A DNA stretch of 64,000 nt, taken from NCBI GenBank assembly GCA_003660235.1, contig QGON01000054.1:31989-95988 (forward strand), written 5' to 3'. Each line of letters starts with the position of its first letter. The first letter of the stretch is position 1. This stretch comes from a bacterium endosymbiont of Escarpia laminata (GTDB taxonomy: Bacteria > Pseudomonadota > Gammaproteobacteria > Chromatiales > Chromatiaceae). The notes beneath the pieces were generated by a model that was not told where the DNA came from, searched no databases, and was given only the letters and a program-made list of their open reading frames with translations. Positions 1 through 12,956 of this stretch are shown in pieces. The position numbers were made by a program, and so were the translations under genes.

Positions 1-493
1 TGACCTCAATCCCCTGGAAGAGGCCAACGCCCTCAGCCGGTTACTGCTTGAATTTGAACTGACCCACCAGGCTGTGGCCAAGGCGGTGGGTAAATCCCGT
101 ACAACGGTCACCAACCTGTTACGTCTGCTGGAGTTGAACGAGGATGTCAAAATCCTGATCGAGAGCGGCCGCCTTGAAATGGGTCATGGTCGTGCCTTAC
201 TTGGCCTGAAAGATCGTGCCCAGAGCAATGCCGCAGCAAAGGTTGTCGCAGACGGGCTCTCGGTACGTGAAACAGAGCGCCTGGTTCGGCGTATCCAGGG
301 GGAGCAGGATGCGCCGGCGAAGGTGGCCAGCAAGACCGAAGATGACCCAGATATCCGCAGACTGCTGACCGATCTCTCAGAGCGCCTTGGTGCAAAAGTC
401 AACCTGCAGCAGAATGCAAAAGGCAAAGGCAGGCTGGTCATCGCCTACAACAGCCTCGACGAGCTGGAAGGAATTTTGGATCATATTAAATAA
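1..493 (+). CDS. parB: Chromosome partitioning protein ParB, 3' end only
   Basis: The open frame enters from the window edge (first whole codon at base 2) and ends with TAA at 491-493, so only the last 163 residues are present. It shows the ParB helix-turn-helix (THQAVAKAVGKSRTTVTNLL, near base 62) and then the family segment GRLEMGHGRALLGL. The remainder is the linker and C-terminal dimerisation domain. ParB binds parS sites near oriC and, with ParA, segregates the origin. parAB lying just before the atp operon is the usual gammaproteobacterial order. The first ATG inside the window (base 74) is internal to the HTH, not a real start. Confidence 0.93.
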   Translation, partial: DLNPLEEANALSRLLLEFELTHQAVAKAVGKSRTTVTNLLRLLELNEDVKILIESGRLEMGHGRALLGLKDRAQSNAAAKVVADGLSVRETERLVRRIQGEQDAPAKVASKTEDDPDIRRLLTDLSERLGAKVNLQQNAKGKGRLVIAYNSLDELEGILDHIK

Positions 494-658
494 GGCCATG
501 GTATTGCCCAAGGTAATCAATGCCAATGTTCCAGACCCGATGCAGATGAGGCTTATAGCCGTTCTAAATTTATTCGCCCATCATTTGACCCTATATTAAA
601 AAAAACTTATACTTCTCCGTCTAAGTGAAAGTGGTTAAAGGGGTGCCGGGAAACTGGG
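494..658 (+). promoter_or_regulatory. Intergenic leader of the atp operon
   Basis: This 165-bp gap between parB and atpI must hold the atp promoter if the operon is transcribed separately. It contains an AT-rich stretch (about 580-620) that could include a -10 element, but no -35/-10 pair is clear enough to place. No terminator-like hairpin was seen after parB. Confidence 0.35.
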
Positions 659-2199
<1,541 letters not shown>

Positions 2200-2253
2200 T
2201 CCGGCCGATAATCGAACCGACTATCATCTCGTCAAATACGAGGTAATTCCGGG

Positions 2254-2724
2254 ATGAACATCAATCTGACTCTGATCGGTCAGCTACTCTCTTTTATGGT
2301 GTTCGTGTGGTTCACGATGAAATTCGTCTGGACCCCGATCATGGGCGCGCTTGAAGTGCGTAAGAAAGAGATAGCCGACGGTCTTGCTGCAGCAGAACGT
2401 GGGCAGCATGAACAGGTGCTCGCAAAAGAGCGTGCCAAGGGTGTGCTTCACGAAGCGAAAGCCCAGGCGGCGGAGATCGTTGCCCAGGCGCAGAAGCGAG
2501 GCGCTGAAATTGTAGACGAAGCGAAGGGTAGCGCCCGTACCGAAGGGGAGCGAATCCTGACCGCTGCGCAGGCGGAGATCGAACAGGAGACCAATCGGGC
2601 GCGCGAACAGCTGCGTGGAAAGGTTGCCGAGCTGGCTATTGCCGGTGCGGAGAAGATCCTGAAGAAAGAGATCAACGCAGAGACGCATAGAGATATCGTC
2701 GACAGTCTGGCCAAAGAGATCTAA
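2254..2724 (+). CDS. atpF: F0F1 ATP synthase subunit b
   Basis: This 156-residue peripheral-stalk subunit has one N-terminal membrane helix (about residues 5-25) followed by a long charged Ala/Glu/Lys/Gln-rich coiled coil. In the complex it dimerises and tethers the delta subunit and F1 to subunit a. Length equals that of E. coli AtpF. It sits between atpE and atpH with short gaps, in the canonical order. Confidence 0.96.
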   Translation: MNINLTLIGQLLSFMVFVWFTMKFVWTPIMGALEVRKKEIADGLAAAERGQHEQVLAKERAKGVLHEAKAQAAEIVAQAQKRGAEIVDEAKGSARTEGERILTAAQAEIEQETNRAREQLRGKVAELAIAGAEKILKKEINAETHRDIVDSLAKEI

Positions 2725-2733
2725 GGCACCGCT

Positions 2734-3273
2734 ATGGCAGGAGAAGCTACCACTATTGCCCGCCCTTACGCGGAAGCCGTTTTTGCCCGCGCCGAAGAGA
2801 CCGACAAACTCGACCTCTGGTCTGAGATGTTGGGGTTACTGGCAGCGGTTGTCCAGGATTCGACCATGGCCAGTGTCATCAAGGATCCGCTGTTTGATCG
2901 TCAACAGCTGGCCGAATTGATGCTGGAGATCGGTGGCGGACGTCTGAACGAAGAGGGTTCAAATCTGGTCAAGCTCCTGGTGCAGAATGGACGTCTTGCG
3001 GTTCTGCCGGAGATCGTCGAGGTGTTTGAACTGCTGAAGGCTGAACGCGAGCGTGTACTTAAGGTACATGTCACTTCCGCCTTCGCACTCAACCCTGTCC
3101 AGGAAAAACATATTGCCGAGGCCTTGAAGGCCAAACTCGGACGTGATGTCACCATCACCAGCGAAAAGAACACCGATCTGATCGGCGGCATCCACATCCT
3201 CGCTGGCGACATGGTTATCGACGGATCCGTCCGGGGACAACTGCAGCAACTGGCGAACGAATTGGGAATCTAA
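2734..3273 (+). CDS. atpH: F0F1 ATP synthase subunit delta
   Basis: This 179-residue soluble stator subunit joins the peripheral stalk to the top of F1. The N-terminal helical domain starts with [14 protein letters not shown], and the C-terminal segment [20 protein letters not shown] is the conserved OSCP/delta signature. It begins 10 bp after the atpF stop, consistent with one transcript. Confidence 0.96.
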   Translation: MAGEATTIARPYAEAVFARAEETDKLDLWSEMLGLLAAVVQDSTMASVIKDPLFDRQQLAELMLEIGGGRLNEEGSNLVKLLVQNGRLAVLPEIVEVFELLKAERERVLKVHVTSAFALNPVQEKHIAEALKAKLGRDVTITSEKNTDLIGGIHILAGDMVIDGSVRGQLQQLANELGI

Positions 3274-3286
3274 GCGAGAAGCCATC

Positions 3287-4828
3287 ATGCAACTCAATCC
3301 ATCCGAGATCAGCGAACTGATCAAAAGCAAGATCGAGAAATTCGATCTTAAGACCGAGGCCCGTAACGAGGGTACGATTATCAGTCTTACCGACGGTATC
3401 GCCCGCATCCACGGTCTCGAGGACGCCATGTCTTACGAGATGCTGGAGTTCCCGGGGAATACCTTCGGCCTGACCCTCAACCTGGAGCGCGACTCAGTCG
3501 GCGCCGTGATATTGGGTGACTACAAACATCTCACCGAGGGTGATGCGGTCAAGTGTACCGGTCGCGTACTCGAGGTACCGGTGGGTGAAGGGTTGCTGGG
3601 CCGGGTGGTTGACGCCCTGGGTAAACCGATCGACGGCAAGGGTGCGATACAAGCCACTGAAACCGCGACCATCGAAAAGGTTGCCCCCGGTGTTATCTCC
3701 CGTAAATCGGTCGATCAACCGGTACAGACCGGCATCAAGGCAATCGACGCCATGGTGCCTATTGGCCGCGGCCAGCGTGAGTTGATCATCGGTGACCGTC
3801 AGACCGGTAAGTCGGCCCTGGCGATCGACGCGATCATCAACCAGAAAGGCACGGGTATCAAGTGCATCTATGTCGCCATCGGACAGAAGAACTCCACCAT
3901 CGCGCAGGTGGTGCGCAAGTTGGAAGAGCACGGCGCGATGGAGCACACCATCATCGTCGCCGCCCCCGCTGCCGATTCCGCCGCCATGCAGTTCCTGGCC
4001 CCCTATTCCGGCTGCTCCATGGGTGAGTACTTCCGCGATAAGGGCGAAGATGCGCTGATTGTGTATGACGATCTGACCAAGCAGGCTTGGGCATATCGCC
4101 AGGTCTCTTTGCTGCTACGTCGTCCGCCGGGCCGTGAAGCCTATCCGGGTGATGTATTCTACCTTCACTCCCGTTTACTCGAGCGTGCGGCCCGGATCAA
4201 CGCGGAACAGGTTGAAAAGAATACCGATGGTAAGGTTACCGGCAAGACGGGCTCTCTGACGGCTCTGCCGATCATCGAGACTCAGGCAGGTGATGTATCG
4301 GCTTTCGTACCGACTAACGTTATCTCCATCACCGACGGCCAGATCTTCCTCGAGGCGGATCTGTTCAATGCCGGTATCCGTCCGGCGATCAATGCCGGTC
4401 TCTCCGTATCTCGGGTGGGTGGCGCAGCGCAGACCAAAATCATCAAGAAATTGGGGGGTGGTGTGCGACTGGCGTTGGCACAATATCGTGAGTTGGCAGC
4501 CTTCTCCCAGTTTGCCTCCGATCTCGATGAAGCGACCCGTGCCCAGCTGCAACTTGGCGAGCGCGTAACCGAACTGATGAAGCAGGGCCAGTACTCGCCC
4601 CTCAGTGTGGCCGATATGGCGACCACTCTGTTCGCTGCCAATGAAGGTTATCTGAACGACATAGCGGTGAGTAAGGTCGTGGATTTTGAAGCAGCGTTGC
4701 ACGACTATATGAAGAGCAACCAAAAGGCACTGGTCGACCAGATCAACGAGAAAACGGACTACAATCCCGAGATCGAGCAGGCGTTGCATGAGGCATTGAA
4801 GGATTTCAAGGCTAACCATACCTGGTAA
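3287..4828 (+). CDS. atpA: F0F1 ATP synthase subunit alpha
   Basis: This is the 513-residue non-catalytic nucleotide-binding subunit, three copies per F1. It has the beta-barrel N-terminal domain, the Walker A loop GDRQTGKS near residue 169, and the ATP synthase alpha/beta signature around [16 protein letters not shown]. Length matches E. coli AtpA (513). It follows atpH by 13 bp. Confidence 0.98.
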   Translation: MQLNPSEISELIKSKIEKFDLKTEARNEGTIISLTDGIARIHGLEDAMSYEMLEFPGNTFGLTLNLERDSVGAVILGDYKHLTEGDAVKCTGRVLEVPVGEGLLGRVVDALGKPIDGKGAIQATETATIEKVAPGVISRKSVDQPVQTGIKAIDAMVPIGRGQRELIIGDRQTGKSALAIDAIINQKGTGIKCIYVAIGQKNSTIAQVVRKLEEHGAMEHTIIVAAPAADSAAMQFLAPYSGCSMGEYFRDKGEDALIVYDDLTKQAWAYRQVSLLLRRPPGREAYPGDVFYLHSRLLERAARINAEQVEKNTDGKVTGKTGSLTALPIIETQAGDVSAFVPTNVISITDGQIFLEADLFNAGIRPAINAGLSVSRVGGAAQTKIIKKLGGGVRLALAQYRELAAFSQFASDLDEATRAQLQLGERVTELMKQGQYSPLSVADMATTLFAANEGYLNDIAVSKVVDFEAALHDYMKSNQKALVDQINEKTDYNPEIEQALHEALKDFKANHTW

Positions 4829-4881
4829 CCAAAGAGCATTGGAATATCACACGATAGGGCCAAAATAGGGTTTTTAGAGAT

Positions 4882-5742
4882 ATGGCAGGCGCAAAAGAGA
4901 TACGCACCCAGATCGCCAGCATCAAAAACACGCAGAAGATTACTTCTGCGATGGAGATGGTGGCGGCCGCGAAGATGCGTAAGGCCCAGAACCGGATGGA
5001 CGCGACCCGTCCCTACGCGGAGAAGATGCGTATGGTGATCAGTCACCTGTCCCATGCTCATCCTGAGTATCGCCACAGCTTCATGATCGACCGTGAGGTC
5101 AAACGGGTCGGTTATATCATCATCTCGTCCGATCGTGGTCTTTGTGGTGGTCTGAACAGCAATCTGTTCCGCAAGCTGGCAAAAGAGATTCAGTCTCAGA
5201 CAGAAGCGGGCGTGGAAGTGGATTTCTGTACCATAGGCACCAAAGCGCTGGGTTTTTTCGGGCGTTTCGGCGGTAACGTGATCGGGCAGGCGACCCATCT
5301 CGGCGATGCGCCGCACATTGAGGATCTGATCGGTACAGTGAAGGTATTGCTGGATGCTTATGGCGTTGGTGAAATTGATCGTATCTATGTGGCATACAAT
5401 CGGTTCGTCAACACCATGACGCAGGATCCGACTGTCGAACAATTGGTGCCGATCAGCGCCGAGGCAGATCAGGGCCTGCAGCACCACTGGGACTATATCT
5501 ACGAGCCGGATTCCAAGGAAGTGCTGGACAACCTGCTTGGCAGATATGTGGAGTCCCTGGTTTATCAGTCCGTGGTAGAGAATGGTGCCTGCGAACAGTC
5601 AGCGCGAATGGTTGCGATGAAGTCCGCCTCCGATAATGCGGGGGATCTCATCAATGAGTTGCAGCTTATCTACAACAAGGCTCGTCAGGCAGCGATTACC
5701 CAGGAAATTTCCGAGATCGTCAGTGGTGCTGCAGCGGTTTGA
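4882..5742 (+). CDS. atpG: F0F1 ATP synthase subunit gamma
   Basis: This 286-residue central rotor shaft couples c-ring rotation to catalysis. The N-terminal coiled-coil helix ([20 protein letters not shown]) and the C-terminal helix ([17 protein letters not shown]) are both conserved, and length is normal. The gap from atpA is 53 bp, with no hairpin suggesting an internal terminator. Confidence 0.97.
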   Translation: MAGAKEIRTQIASIKNTQKITSAMEMVAAAKMRKAQNRMDATRPYAEKMRMVISHLSHAHPEYRHSFMIDREVKRVGYIIISSDRGLCGGLNSNLFRKLAKEIQSQTEAGVEVDFCTIGTKALGFFGRFGGNVIGQATHLGDAPHIEDLIGTVKVLLDAYGVGEIDRIYVAYNRFVNTMTQDPTVEQLVPISAEADQGLQHHWDYIYEPDSKEVLDNLLGRYVESLVYQSVVENGACEQSARMVAMKSASDNAGDLINELQLIYNKARQAAITQEISEIVSGAAAV

Positions 5743-5768
5743 CGCGCAGGCCCTTGTCACAGAATTAG

Positions 5769-7190
<1,422 letters not shown>

Positions 7191-7214
7191 TCCCACTATA
7201 GGGGGTGCTAAGCT

Positions 7215-7640
7215 ATGGCAATGACAATCCATGTCGATATTGTGAGCGCTGAAGGCGAGATCCATTCCGGTAGTGCGGAGATGGTCTATGCACCGGCGGT
7301 AATGGGTGAGGTGGGTATTGCACCACGTCATACTCCGCTGGTTACCCGGCTGAAGCCGGGTGAAGTGCGAGTCGACACCGGTGGCGGTGAGATACAGCAC
7401 TTTTTTGTCTCTGGCGGCATTTTGGAAGTGCAACCCCATGTGATCACCATTCTGGCGGATACCGCCGCTCGTGCCGCCGATCTCGATGAAGTGGCAGCCC
7501 AGGCAGCCAAGCGACGCGCTGAAGAGGCGATGGTGGATAAGTCTGCCGAATTTGAATATGCCAAGGCACAGTCCGAGTTGGCTGAAGCAGTTGCACAGCT
7601 ACGCACCATCGAAAGTCTTCGCAAGAGGGGTCGCGGCTAG
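7215..7640 (+). CDS. atpC: F0F1 ATP synthase subunit epsilon
   Basis: This 141-residue subunit has an N-terminal beta-sandwich that contacts gamma and the c-ring ([20 protein letters not shown]) and a C-terminal helical pair that can inhibit ATP hydrolysis. It is the last gene of the operon and is followed by a strong intrinsic terminator. Confidence 0.97.
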   Translation: MAMTIHVDIVSAEGEIHSGSAEMVYAPAVMGEVGIAPRHTPLVTRLKPGEVRVDTGGGEIQHFFVSGGILEVQPHVITILADTAARAADLDEVAAQAAKRRAEEAMVDKSAEFEYAKAQSELAEAVAQLRTIESLRKRGRG

Positions 7641-7665
7641 ACCGTTCCGATGGCACCGTTCAACA

Positions 7666-7696
7666 GGGTCTCTCTGTTAAGAGAGGCCCTTTTTTG
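7666..7696 (+). terminator. Rho-independent terminator of the atp operon
   Basis: A hairpin with GGGTCTCTC and GAGAGGCCC arms (one G:T pair) around a short loop is followed by a run of six T. It lies 25 bp after the atpC stop. Confidence 0.9.
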
Positions 7697-7707
7697 GTTT
7701 TAAAGCT

Positions 7708-8196
7708 ATGTCCAAAGAAGTGATCAAAACAGGCAAATTTGTCTCCCTGACCTATTCCATTGTCGAGGAGGAAGGTAATGTTCTCGAGCAGAGTGACCTG
7801 CCGGTCAACTATATCCACGGCGGTGAGACTGAGCTGATCGGTGGTATGGACGCTGCAGTGACGGGCCGCTCTCCTGGGGATAAGGTGTCGTTTACCCTCA
7901 CCCCGGATCAAGGTTTCGGGGATCATGATCCGGATCTGACTTTTACCGATGACATTGAAAACGTGCCCCCTGAATTCCGCAAGCTGGGCGCTGAAGTTCA
8001 GATGGAGAGTGAGCAAGGTGAAGCCAAGAGTTTTTTTGTTACCAAGATTGAAAACGGTAAGCTGACGGTTGATGGTAACCATCCGCTTGCCGGCAAGACA
8101 CTCACTGTCAACATCAAGATTGTTGAAGTGCGTGACGCAACCAAAGAGGACGCCATGAGTGTGGGTGTTCCCGGCCAGACCCCAACCCTCAACTGA
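7708..8196 (+). CDS. FKBP-type peptidyl-prolyl isomerase, SlyD-like
   Basis: This 162-residue cytoplasmic protein has the SlyD/FkpB architecture. An FKBP domain is interrupted by an insert-in-flap domain (about residues 68-130), with the family sequence IHGGETELIGGMDAAVTGRSPGD and a NHPLAGKTLTVNIKIVEV C-terminal strand. It would catalyse proline cis-trans isomerisation and act as a folding chaperone. The His/Cys-rich nickel-binding tail of E. coli SlyD is missing, so a metallochaperone role is not supported. It begins just after the atp terminator. Confidence 0.88.
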   Translation: MSKEVIKTGKFVSLTYSIVEEEGNVLEQSDLPVNYIHGGETELIGGMDAAVTGRSPGDKVSFTLTPDQGFGDHDPDLTFTDDIENVPPEFRKLGAEVQMESEQGEAKSFFVTKIENGKLTVDGNHPLAGKTLTVNIKIVEVRDATKEDAMSVGVPGQTPTLN

Positions 8197-8799
8197 AACA
8201 CTTATTTCACTATTGCTCCCCGCCAGCAGGTGCGCTCCGCGCCCCCTGCCGTTATACTCGGAAAGACAAATAAAAGGGATTGTCTGTACCTCCCGGTACC
8301 AGGCGATGAAGAGCAGGAAGATGGACGCTCTTTTTGAGGCCTTATTAATAATTTATTAGTGTCGGGCTTTGAATTTGCCCTCATTCGCTGCCAGCCATGG
8401 AGAGCGAAGCGAAGGCTGGTAGTCCCCGGTAGCCGCGAGGCCGCACTGCTTACCCGGCGTGCCTTGCGCCAGAGGGGAAGCAAAGTAGGCATCCGAGCGC
8501 GGCGTCCAGTCATCGGGAGCTGGCAACGGAGCGGCAACGAGCTTGCGAGGTTGTCGCGTAGTGCCAGTGACCGGGACGGCCGGGGCACAAACAGGTTGTC
8601 GAAGGCCGAGTCGATTTTGGGGACTGGGATGTCCCAAAATCTATCACGAGGTCGAAGACTCACTTGTGTGATGAATTTAAAGTCTTGGCGTTTTTTGCCG
8701 ACATCCTTTGTCAGGACATCCTGAAACCGAATTGATTTGATGCGGTGAACGGTGCAACACAGAACAATCCTACTACCAGCAGACAATCATGGAGCATGC
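8197..8799. other. Intergenic region between the FKBP gene and glmU
   Basis: This 603-bp stretch has no convincing gene. It holds a GC-rich hairpin soon after the FKBP stop (about 8228-8251, no T-run), repeat copy A (8386-8666), and a 133-bp leader for glmU. The open frames across it (60-190 codons) all run through the 281-bp element and are not supported as genes. Confidence 0.6.
8386..8666 (+). repeat. 281-bp dispersed element, copy A
   Basis: This is one of four copies of a 281-bp sequence in the window; I see no difference among them. Its ends are CGCTGCCAGCC and GACTCACTTG, fixed because flanking bases differ among copies just outside them. It carries a subterminal hairpin at the left (CCAGCC/GGCTGG arms) and one near the right (GATTTTGGG with CCCAAAATC). 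This copy is intergenic, 134 bp before the glmU start. No direct repeat of flanking bases is visible. Confidence 0.93.
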
Positions 8800-10170
8800 A
8801 TGAAACTCGGTGTTTTGATTCTCGCAGCCGGCCAGGGTACACGGATGCGATCCCGCTTTCCGAAGGTGCTACATCCATTAGCGGGCAAGCCGCTTCTATC
8901 CCATGTGGTTGAGACAGCACAGGCGTTTTCTCCCGACAGAATCACCGTTATCTATGGGCATGGTGGAGAGCAGGTCAAGTCGGTGCTGGCTGATCAACAC
9001 CTTGATTGGTGTGAGCAGAAAGAGCAGTTGGGTACGGGCCACGCCGTAATCGAAGCATTACCCCATCTCAAGTCAGACGATCAAGTATTAATCCTCTATG
9101 GGGATGTACCTCTGATCAGCGGTGAGACCCTTGAGGCGCTGATGGCTGAATTGGGAAAGAGTGATCTCGCGTTGCTGACGGTCAAGCTTGAAAATCCAAG
9201 TGGCTATGGCCGGATCGTGCGTGATAGCGACCACCACATCACCAGTATCGTTGAGCAGAAGGACGCCTCTGAGGCAGAACTTGCGATCAACGAGATCAAC
9301 ACCGGCATCATGGCGGTAAGCCGCGCCAGGCTCGAGGATTGGCTTGCCCGTATTGACAACAACAATGCCCAGCAGGAGTACTACCTGACGGACATCATCG
9401 CCCTGGCGGTTGAGGACGGCGTAGAGGTCCAGTCGGTGCACCCCGTCAGTGAGGAGGAGGTGATGGGGATCAACGACCGTGCGCAGCTGGCCTTTCTGGA
9501 GCGCTACTATCAGCGGCAACGCGCCGCTGAATTGATGGCGGCCGGCGCCTCCCTGGCGGACCCGGCTCGAGTGGATATTCGTGGCGAGCTGGTTGTCGGT
9601 CAGGATGTATTTATCGATTGCAACGTCATATTTGAGGGCCAGGTCGAATTGGCGGATGGCGTGAAAATTGGCTCTAATGTGGTGCTAAAAAATGCCCGCA
9701 TTGGTGAAGGTGTGGAGATCCTGCCCAACTGCGTCATCGAGGATGCGGAGATAGGCGCAGGTTCCCGCATCGGTCCCTTCGCCCGGGTGCGTCCCGAGAC
9801 GAAACTTGCCGAGCAGGTGAATATCGGCAACTTTGTCGAGATCAAGAAATCGACAGTGGGCAGAGGAAGCAAGATCAACCATCTGAGTTATGTGGGCGAT
9901 AGCCTGGTTGGTCATTCGGTGAACATTGGCGCGGGCACCATCACCTGCAACTACGATGGGGCCAACAAACATCAGACCGTTATCGGGGATAACGCCTTCA
10001 TCGGCTCCGATAGCCAACTGGTTGCGCCGGTGGTAATTGGCGATGGCGCCACCGTCGGTGCCGGTTCAACCATCACCCGGGACGCTGCTCCCAATAGCCT
10101 GACTCTGAGCCGTGCGAAGCAGATCACCGTGAGCAACTGGCAGCGTCCGGTCAAACAACCCAAAAAATAA
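8800..10170 (+). CDS. glmU: Bifunctional N-acetylglucosamine-1-P uridyltransferase / glucosamine-1-P acetyltransferase
   Basis: This 456-residue enzyme makes UDP-GlcNAc for peptidoglycan and LPS. The N-terminal pyrophosphorylase domain begins with the LILAAGQGTRMRSRFPKVLH nucleotide-binding motif; the C-terminal half is a left-handed beta-helix with the acetyltransferase segment NIGAGTITCNYDGANKH. The ATG at 8800 is chosen because GGAG lies 7-10 bases upstream and the protein then starts MKLGVLILAAGQ; a start at 8752 would add an unconserved extension. glmS follows after 18 bp. Confidence 0.97.
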   Translation: MKLGVLILAAGQGTRMRSRFPKVLHPLAGKPLLSHVVETAQAFSPDRITVIYGHGGEQVKSVLADQHLDWCEQKEQLGTGHAVIEALPHLKSDDQVLILYGDVPLISGETLEALMAELGKSDLALLTVKLENPSGYGRIVRDSDHHITSIVEQKDASEAELAINEINTGIMAVSRARLEDWLARIDNNNAQQEYYLTDIIALAVEDGVEVQSVHPVSEEEVMGINDRAQLAFLERYYQRQRAAELMAAGASLADPARVDIRGELVVGQDVFIDCNVIFEGQVELADGVKIGSNVVLKNARIGEGVEILPNCVIEDAEIGAGSRIGPFARVRPETKLAEQVNIGNFVEIKKSTVGRGSKINHLSYVGDSLVGHSVNIGAGTITCNYDGANKHQTVIGDNAFIGSDSQLVAPVVIGDGATVGAGSTITRDAAPNSLTLSRAKQITVSNWQRPVKQPKK

Positions 10171-10188
10171 TAGGCAGGAGCGCAAGTT

Positions 10189-12015
10189 ATGTGTGGCATT
10201 GTAGGCGGAATCGCGCTGCGGGACGTAGTGCCGATTATGATGGAAGGCCTCAGCCGGCTCGAATATCGGGGTTATGATTCGGCGGGTATCGCGGTGCTTG
10301 ATCAGGCGGAAAAGATGCAGCGCATCCGTTCTGTCGGAAAGGTGGCAATGCTGCAGGAGATGGTGGATAGCGGCAATGTCAGCGGCAATCTCGGAATTGC
10401 TCATACCCGTTGGGCCACCCACGGCATGCCCGCAGAGCGAAATGCCCATCCTCACATGAGTGGGGAGCGGGTGGCGATCGTCCACAATGGTATTATCGAA
10501 AATTATGCCCTGCTGCGTAGAGAACTCGAAAGCCAGGGCTACCGCTTCACCTCCGAAACCGACACTGAGGTTATCGCGCACCTGCTGGGCAGTATCCTGA
10601 AAGATGAACAGGATCTGCTGAAAGCCGTACAGAAATCGATCACCCGGCTGGTTGGCGCCTATGGTCTGGCGGTGGTCAGCACGAATGACAAGAACAAGTT
10701 GGTTGTCGCCCGCGCCGGCAGTCCGCTGGTGATTGGTATCGGTGTTGGCGAAAATTTTATCGCTTCAGATGTCTTTGCACTGTTGCCGGTAACCCAGCGC
10801 TTCATCTTTCTCGAAGAGGGGGATGTCGCAGAGATCACCCGTGAAAGCGTACGTATCTTCGATAACGAAGGGAACCCGGTGGAACGGCCGGAGCGTACCT
10901 CCGAACTCTCCGCCTCCACCGCAGAAAAGGGCCCCTATCGCCACTACATGCTCAAGGAGATCTTCGAGCAGCCGTCGGTGATTGCCGAGACCCTGGAGGG
11001 CCGCATCCACAAGGGTCACTTGCTCGAGGATAGTTTTGGCCACGAAACGAAGGCGCTGCTCGATAAGACGAAAAATGTCCACATTATTGCTTGTGGTACC
11101 TCATATCATGCAGGAATGGTGGCACGTTACTGGCTCGAAGAAGTCGGTGTCCCTTGCAGCGTGGAGGTGGCCAGCGAGTTCCGCTACCGCAAGGTCGTGG
11201 TGCCGGACGATACCCTCTTCATCACCATCTCGCAGTCGGGTGAGACGGCGGACAGCCTTGCCGCGTTGCGCGGTTCCAGAGAGATGGGTTACATCGGCAG
11301 CCTCACTGTCTGCAACGTGCCGGAAAGCTCCCTGGTGCGGGAATCCAATGCCGCGCTGATGACTCGTGCCGGTCCTGAGATCGGCGTCGCCTCCACCAAG
11401 GCGTTCACCACCCAGTTGGTGGCTTTACGCCTGATCACCCTGGCGCTGGCACGCCGTTTCGGCATGACCCCGGAGCAGGAAGAGGTCTACGTCAACGAGT
11501 TGCACGCTCTGCCCCGCCAAGTGGAGGTGGTACTGGAACTCAGTGATGCGATAAAGGAGATGGCGAATGCCTTTGCGGAAAAGAACCATGCCCTCTTCTT
11601 GGGTCGGGGTAGCTTCTATCCCATCGCCATGGAAGGTGCGCTGAAACTCAAGGAGATCTCCTATATCCATGCGGAGGCCTACCCCGCGGGTGAACTGAAA
11701 CATGGTCCGCTGGCCCTGGTTGATGCGGAAATGCCGGTGGTCTGCGCCCTGCCCAATGACCCGTTGCTGGAAAAGGTCATCTCTAATCTACAGGAGGTTC
11801 GGGCGCGGGGCGGTGAACTCTTCCTGTTCAGTGATCACGACGTTCAGATTGATCTGGACCGCTTCCAGAATTTGACCCTGGCGGATATCTACCCCTCCAC
11901 CGCCCCCATCGTCTACACTATTCCGCTGCAACTGCTCTCCTATCATGTAGCGGTACTAAAGGGTACCGATGTAGATCAGCCGCGAAATCTGGCCAAGTCG
12001 GTGACGGTGGAATAG
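10189..12015 (+). CDS. glmS: Glutamine--fructose-6-phosphate aminotransferase (isomerising)
   Basis: This 608-residue enzyme converts fructose-6-phosphate and glutamine to glucosamine-6-phosphate. The N-terminal glutaminase domain begins MCGIVGG with the catalytic Cys2, followed by two SIS sugar-isomerase domains (ISQSGETADSLAAL in the first) and the C-terminal DQPRNLAKSVTVE motif. It pairs with glmU in an operon. No glmS ribozyme is present, as expected for a proteobacterium. Confidence 0.98.
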   Translation: MCGIVGGIALRDVVPIMMEGLSRLEYRGYDSAGIAVLDQAEKMQRIRSVGKVAMLQEMVDSGNVSGNLGIAHTRWATHGMPAERNAHPHMSGERVAIVHNGIIENYALLRRELESQGYRFTSETDTEVIAHLLGSILKDEQDLLKAVQKSITRLVGAYGLAVVSTNDKNKLVVARAGSPLVIGIGVGENFIASDVFALLPVTQRFIFLEEGDVAEITRESVRIFDNEGNPVERPERTSELSASTAEKGPYRHYMLKEIFEQPSVIAETLEGRIHKGHLLEDSFGHETKALLDKTKNVHIIACGTSYHAGMVARYWLEEVGVPCSVEVASEFRYRKVVVPDDTLFITISQSGETADSLAALRGSREMGYIGSLTVCNVPESSLVRESNAALMTRAGPEIGVASTKAFTTQLVALRLITLALARRFGMTPEQEEVYVNELHALPRQVEVVLELSDAIKEMANAFAEKNHALFLGRGSFYPIAMEGALKLKEISYIHAEAYPAGELKHGPLALVDAEMPVVCALPNDPLLEKVISNLQEVRARGGELFLFSDHDVQIDLDRFQNLTLADIYPSTAPIVYTIPLQLLSYHVAVLKGTDVDQPRNLAKSVTVE

Positions 12016-12060
12016 GCACACAGGACGTATGCCATAGTGTTAAGTGATAGGAAAATCAAT

Positions 12061-12642
12061 ATGAACAGCATCATATGGATACTCATTTCAGCAACGATTC
12101 TTGTTGGGTGCGTTAATACACCAAGACACTTCAAGCCTGCGGGATTTCAAACTGCAGACCAAGCAAAGGAGTATGTACCTGACTACTTATATTACGCAAA
12201 TAAACTAACCGATGAAGAGTGGGATGATTTTTATCAACGGTTTCCTGAATATTGGAAGGATATGCAAGATGCAAAAGTCTTCGGTGCAACAATGGAGTTT
12301 CATCCATGGTATACGGCTTATTCGTTCAAATGGAACACCAATCGTAGAAAAGAACATTGGGAACATAGCACGCTAACCAGACTGAGCAATAAACAACTAC
12401 GGAAAAGCGATAATGTATTTAAAATAATCTACTCTCTTGGAGTACCTGGAAGAGTTGTTTGGGATAATGATTTTGAAATATTAGCGTACAAACCAGATAT
12501 TGCGATTATTCTCAGTAATGGTCTATATCAATCAAAAAAGGTTTGTCCTGGATGCTTTGAACGATACAACATAACAACTGAAGATGGGATGTATGATAAA
12601 GGTGTCATTGATGTTCTTGGTCTTAAACGCCCTGAATACTGA
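12061..12642 (+). CDS. Putative lipoprotein of unknown function
   Basis: The 193-residue product has a signal peptide ending in a lipobox (ILVGC, Cys at about residue 17), so an envelope lipoprotein is likely. I do not recognise the rest, which is rich in Trp, Tyr and charged residues. The start at 12061 gives a clean signal sequence; an in-frame start at 12037 would place nine extra residues before it. The gene is clearly AT-richer than its neighbours and lies directly before repeat copy B, so it may be acquired DNA. Confidence 0.7.
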   Translation: MNSIIWILISATILVGCVNTPRHFKPAGFQTADQAKEYVPDYLYYANKLTDEEWDDFYQRFPEYWKDMQDAKVFGATMEFHPWYTAYSFKWNTNRRKEHWEHSTLTRLSNKQLRKSDNVFKIIYSLGVPGRVVWDNDFEILAYKPDIAIILSNGLYQSKKVCPGCFERYNITTEDGMYDKGVIDVLGLKRPEY

Positions 12643-12675
12643 TCAATAGCGGAGGCCGAATAATAGGGACGAACC

Positions 12676-12956
12676 CAAGTGAGTCTTCGACCTCGTGATA
12701 GATTTTGGGACATCCCAGTCCCCAAAATCGACTCGGCCTTCGACAACCTGTTTGTGCCCCGGCCGTCCCGGTCACTGGCACTACGCGACAACCTCGCAAG
12801 CTCGTTGCCGCTCCGTTGCCAGCTCCCGATGACTGGACGCCGCGCTCGGATGCCTACTTTGCTTCCCCTCTGGCGCAAGGCACGCCGGGTAAGCAGTGCG
12901 GCCTCGCGGCTACCGGGGACTACCAGCCTTCGCTTCGCTCTCCATGGCTGGCAGCG
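12676..12956 (-). repeat. 281-bp dispersed element, copy B (inverted)
   Basis: Same 281-bp sequence as copy A in opposite orientation, from CAAGTGAGTC to GGCTGGCAGCG on the plus strand, with no mismatch seen. It separates the AT-rich lipoprotein gene from a truncated frame that overlaps the aldolase gene. Flanks are AACC on the left and ACGG on the right, with no target duplication. Confidence 0.93.

Noticed and set aside
8386..8666. The 281-bp element as a group I or II intron (length, terminal G, T before three of the four insertions)
   Set aside because: Copy D is antisense to its gene, copy C is preceded by C, and neither a group II 5' GTGYG/3' AY pair nor group I core motifs were seen.
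8386..8666. The 281-bp element as an IS200/IS605-derived palindromic element
   Set aside because: That family also leaves no duplication and has subterminal hairpins, but it requires a conserved short target beside the left end; the four left flanks here differ.
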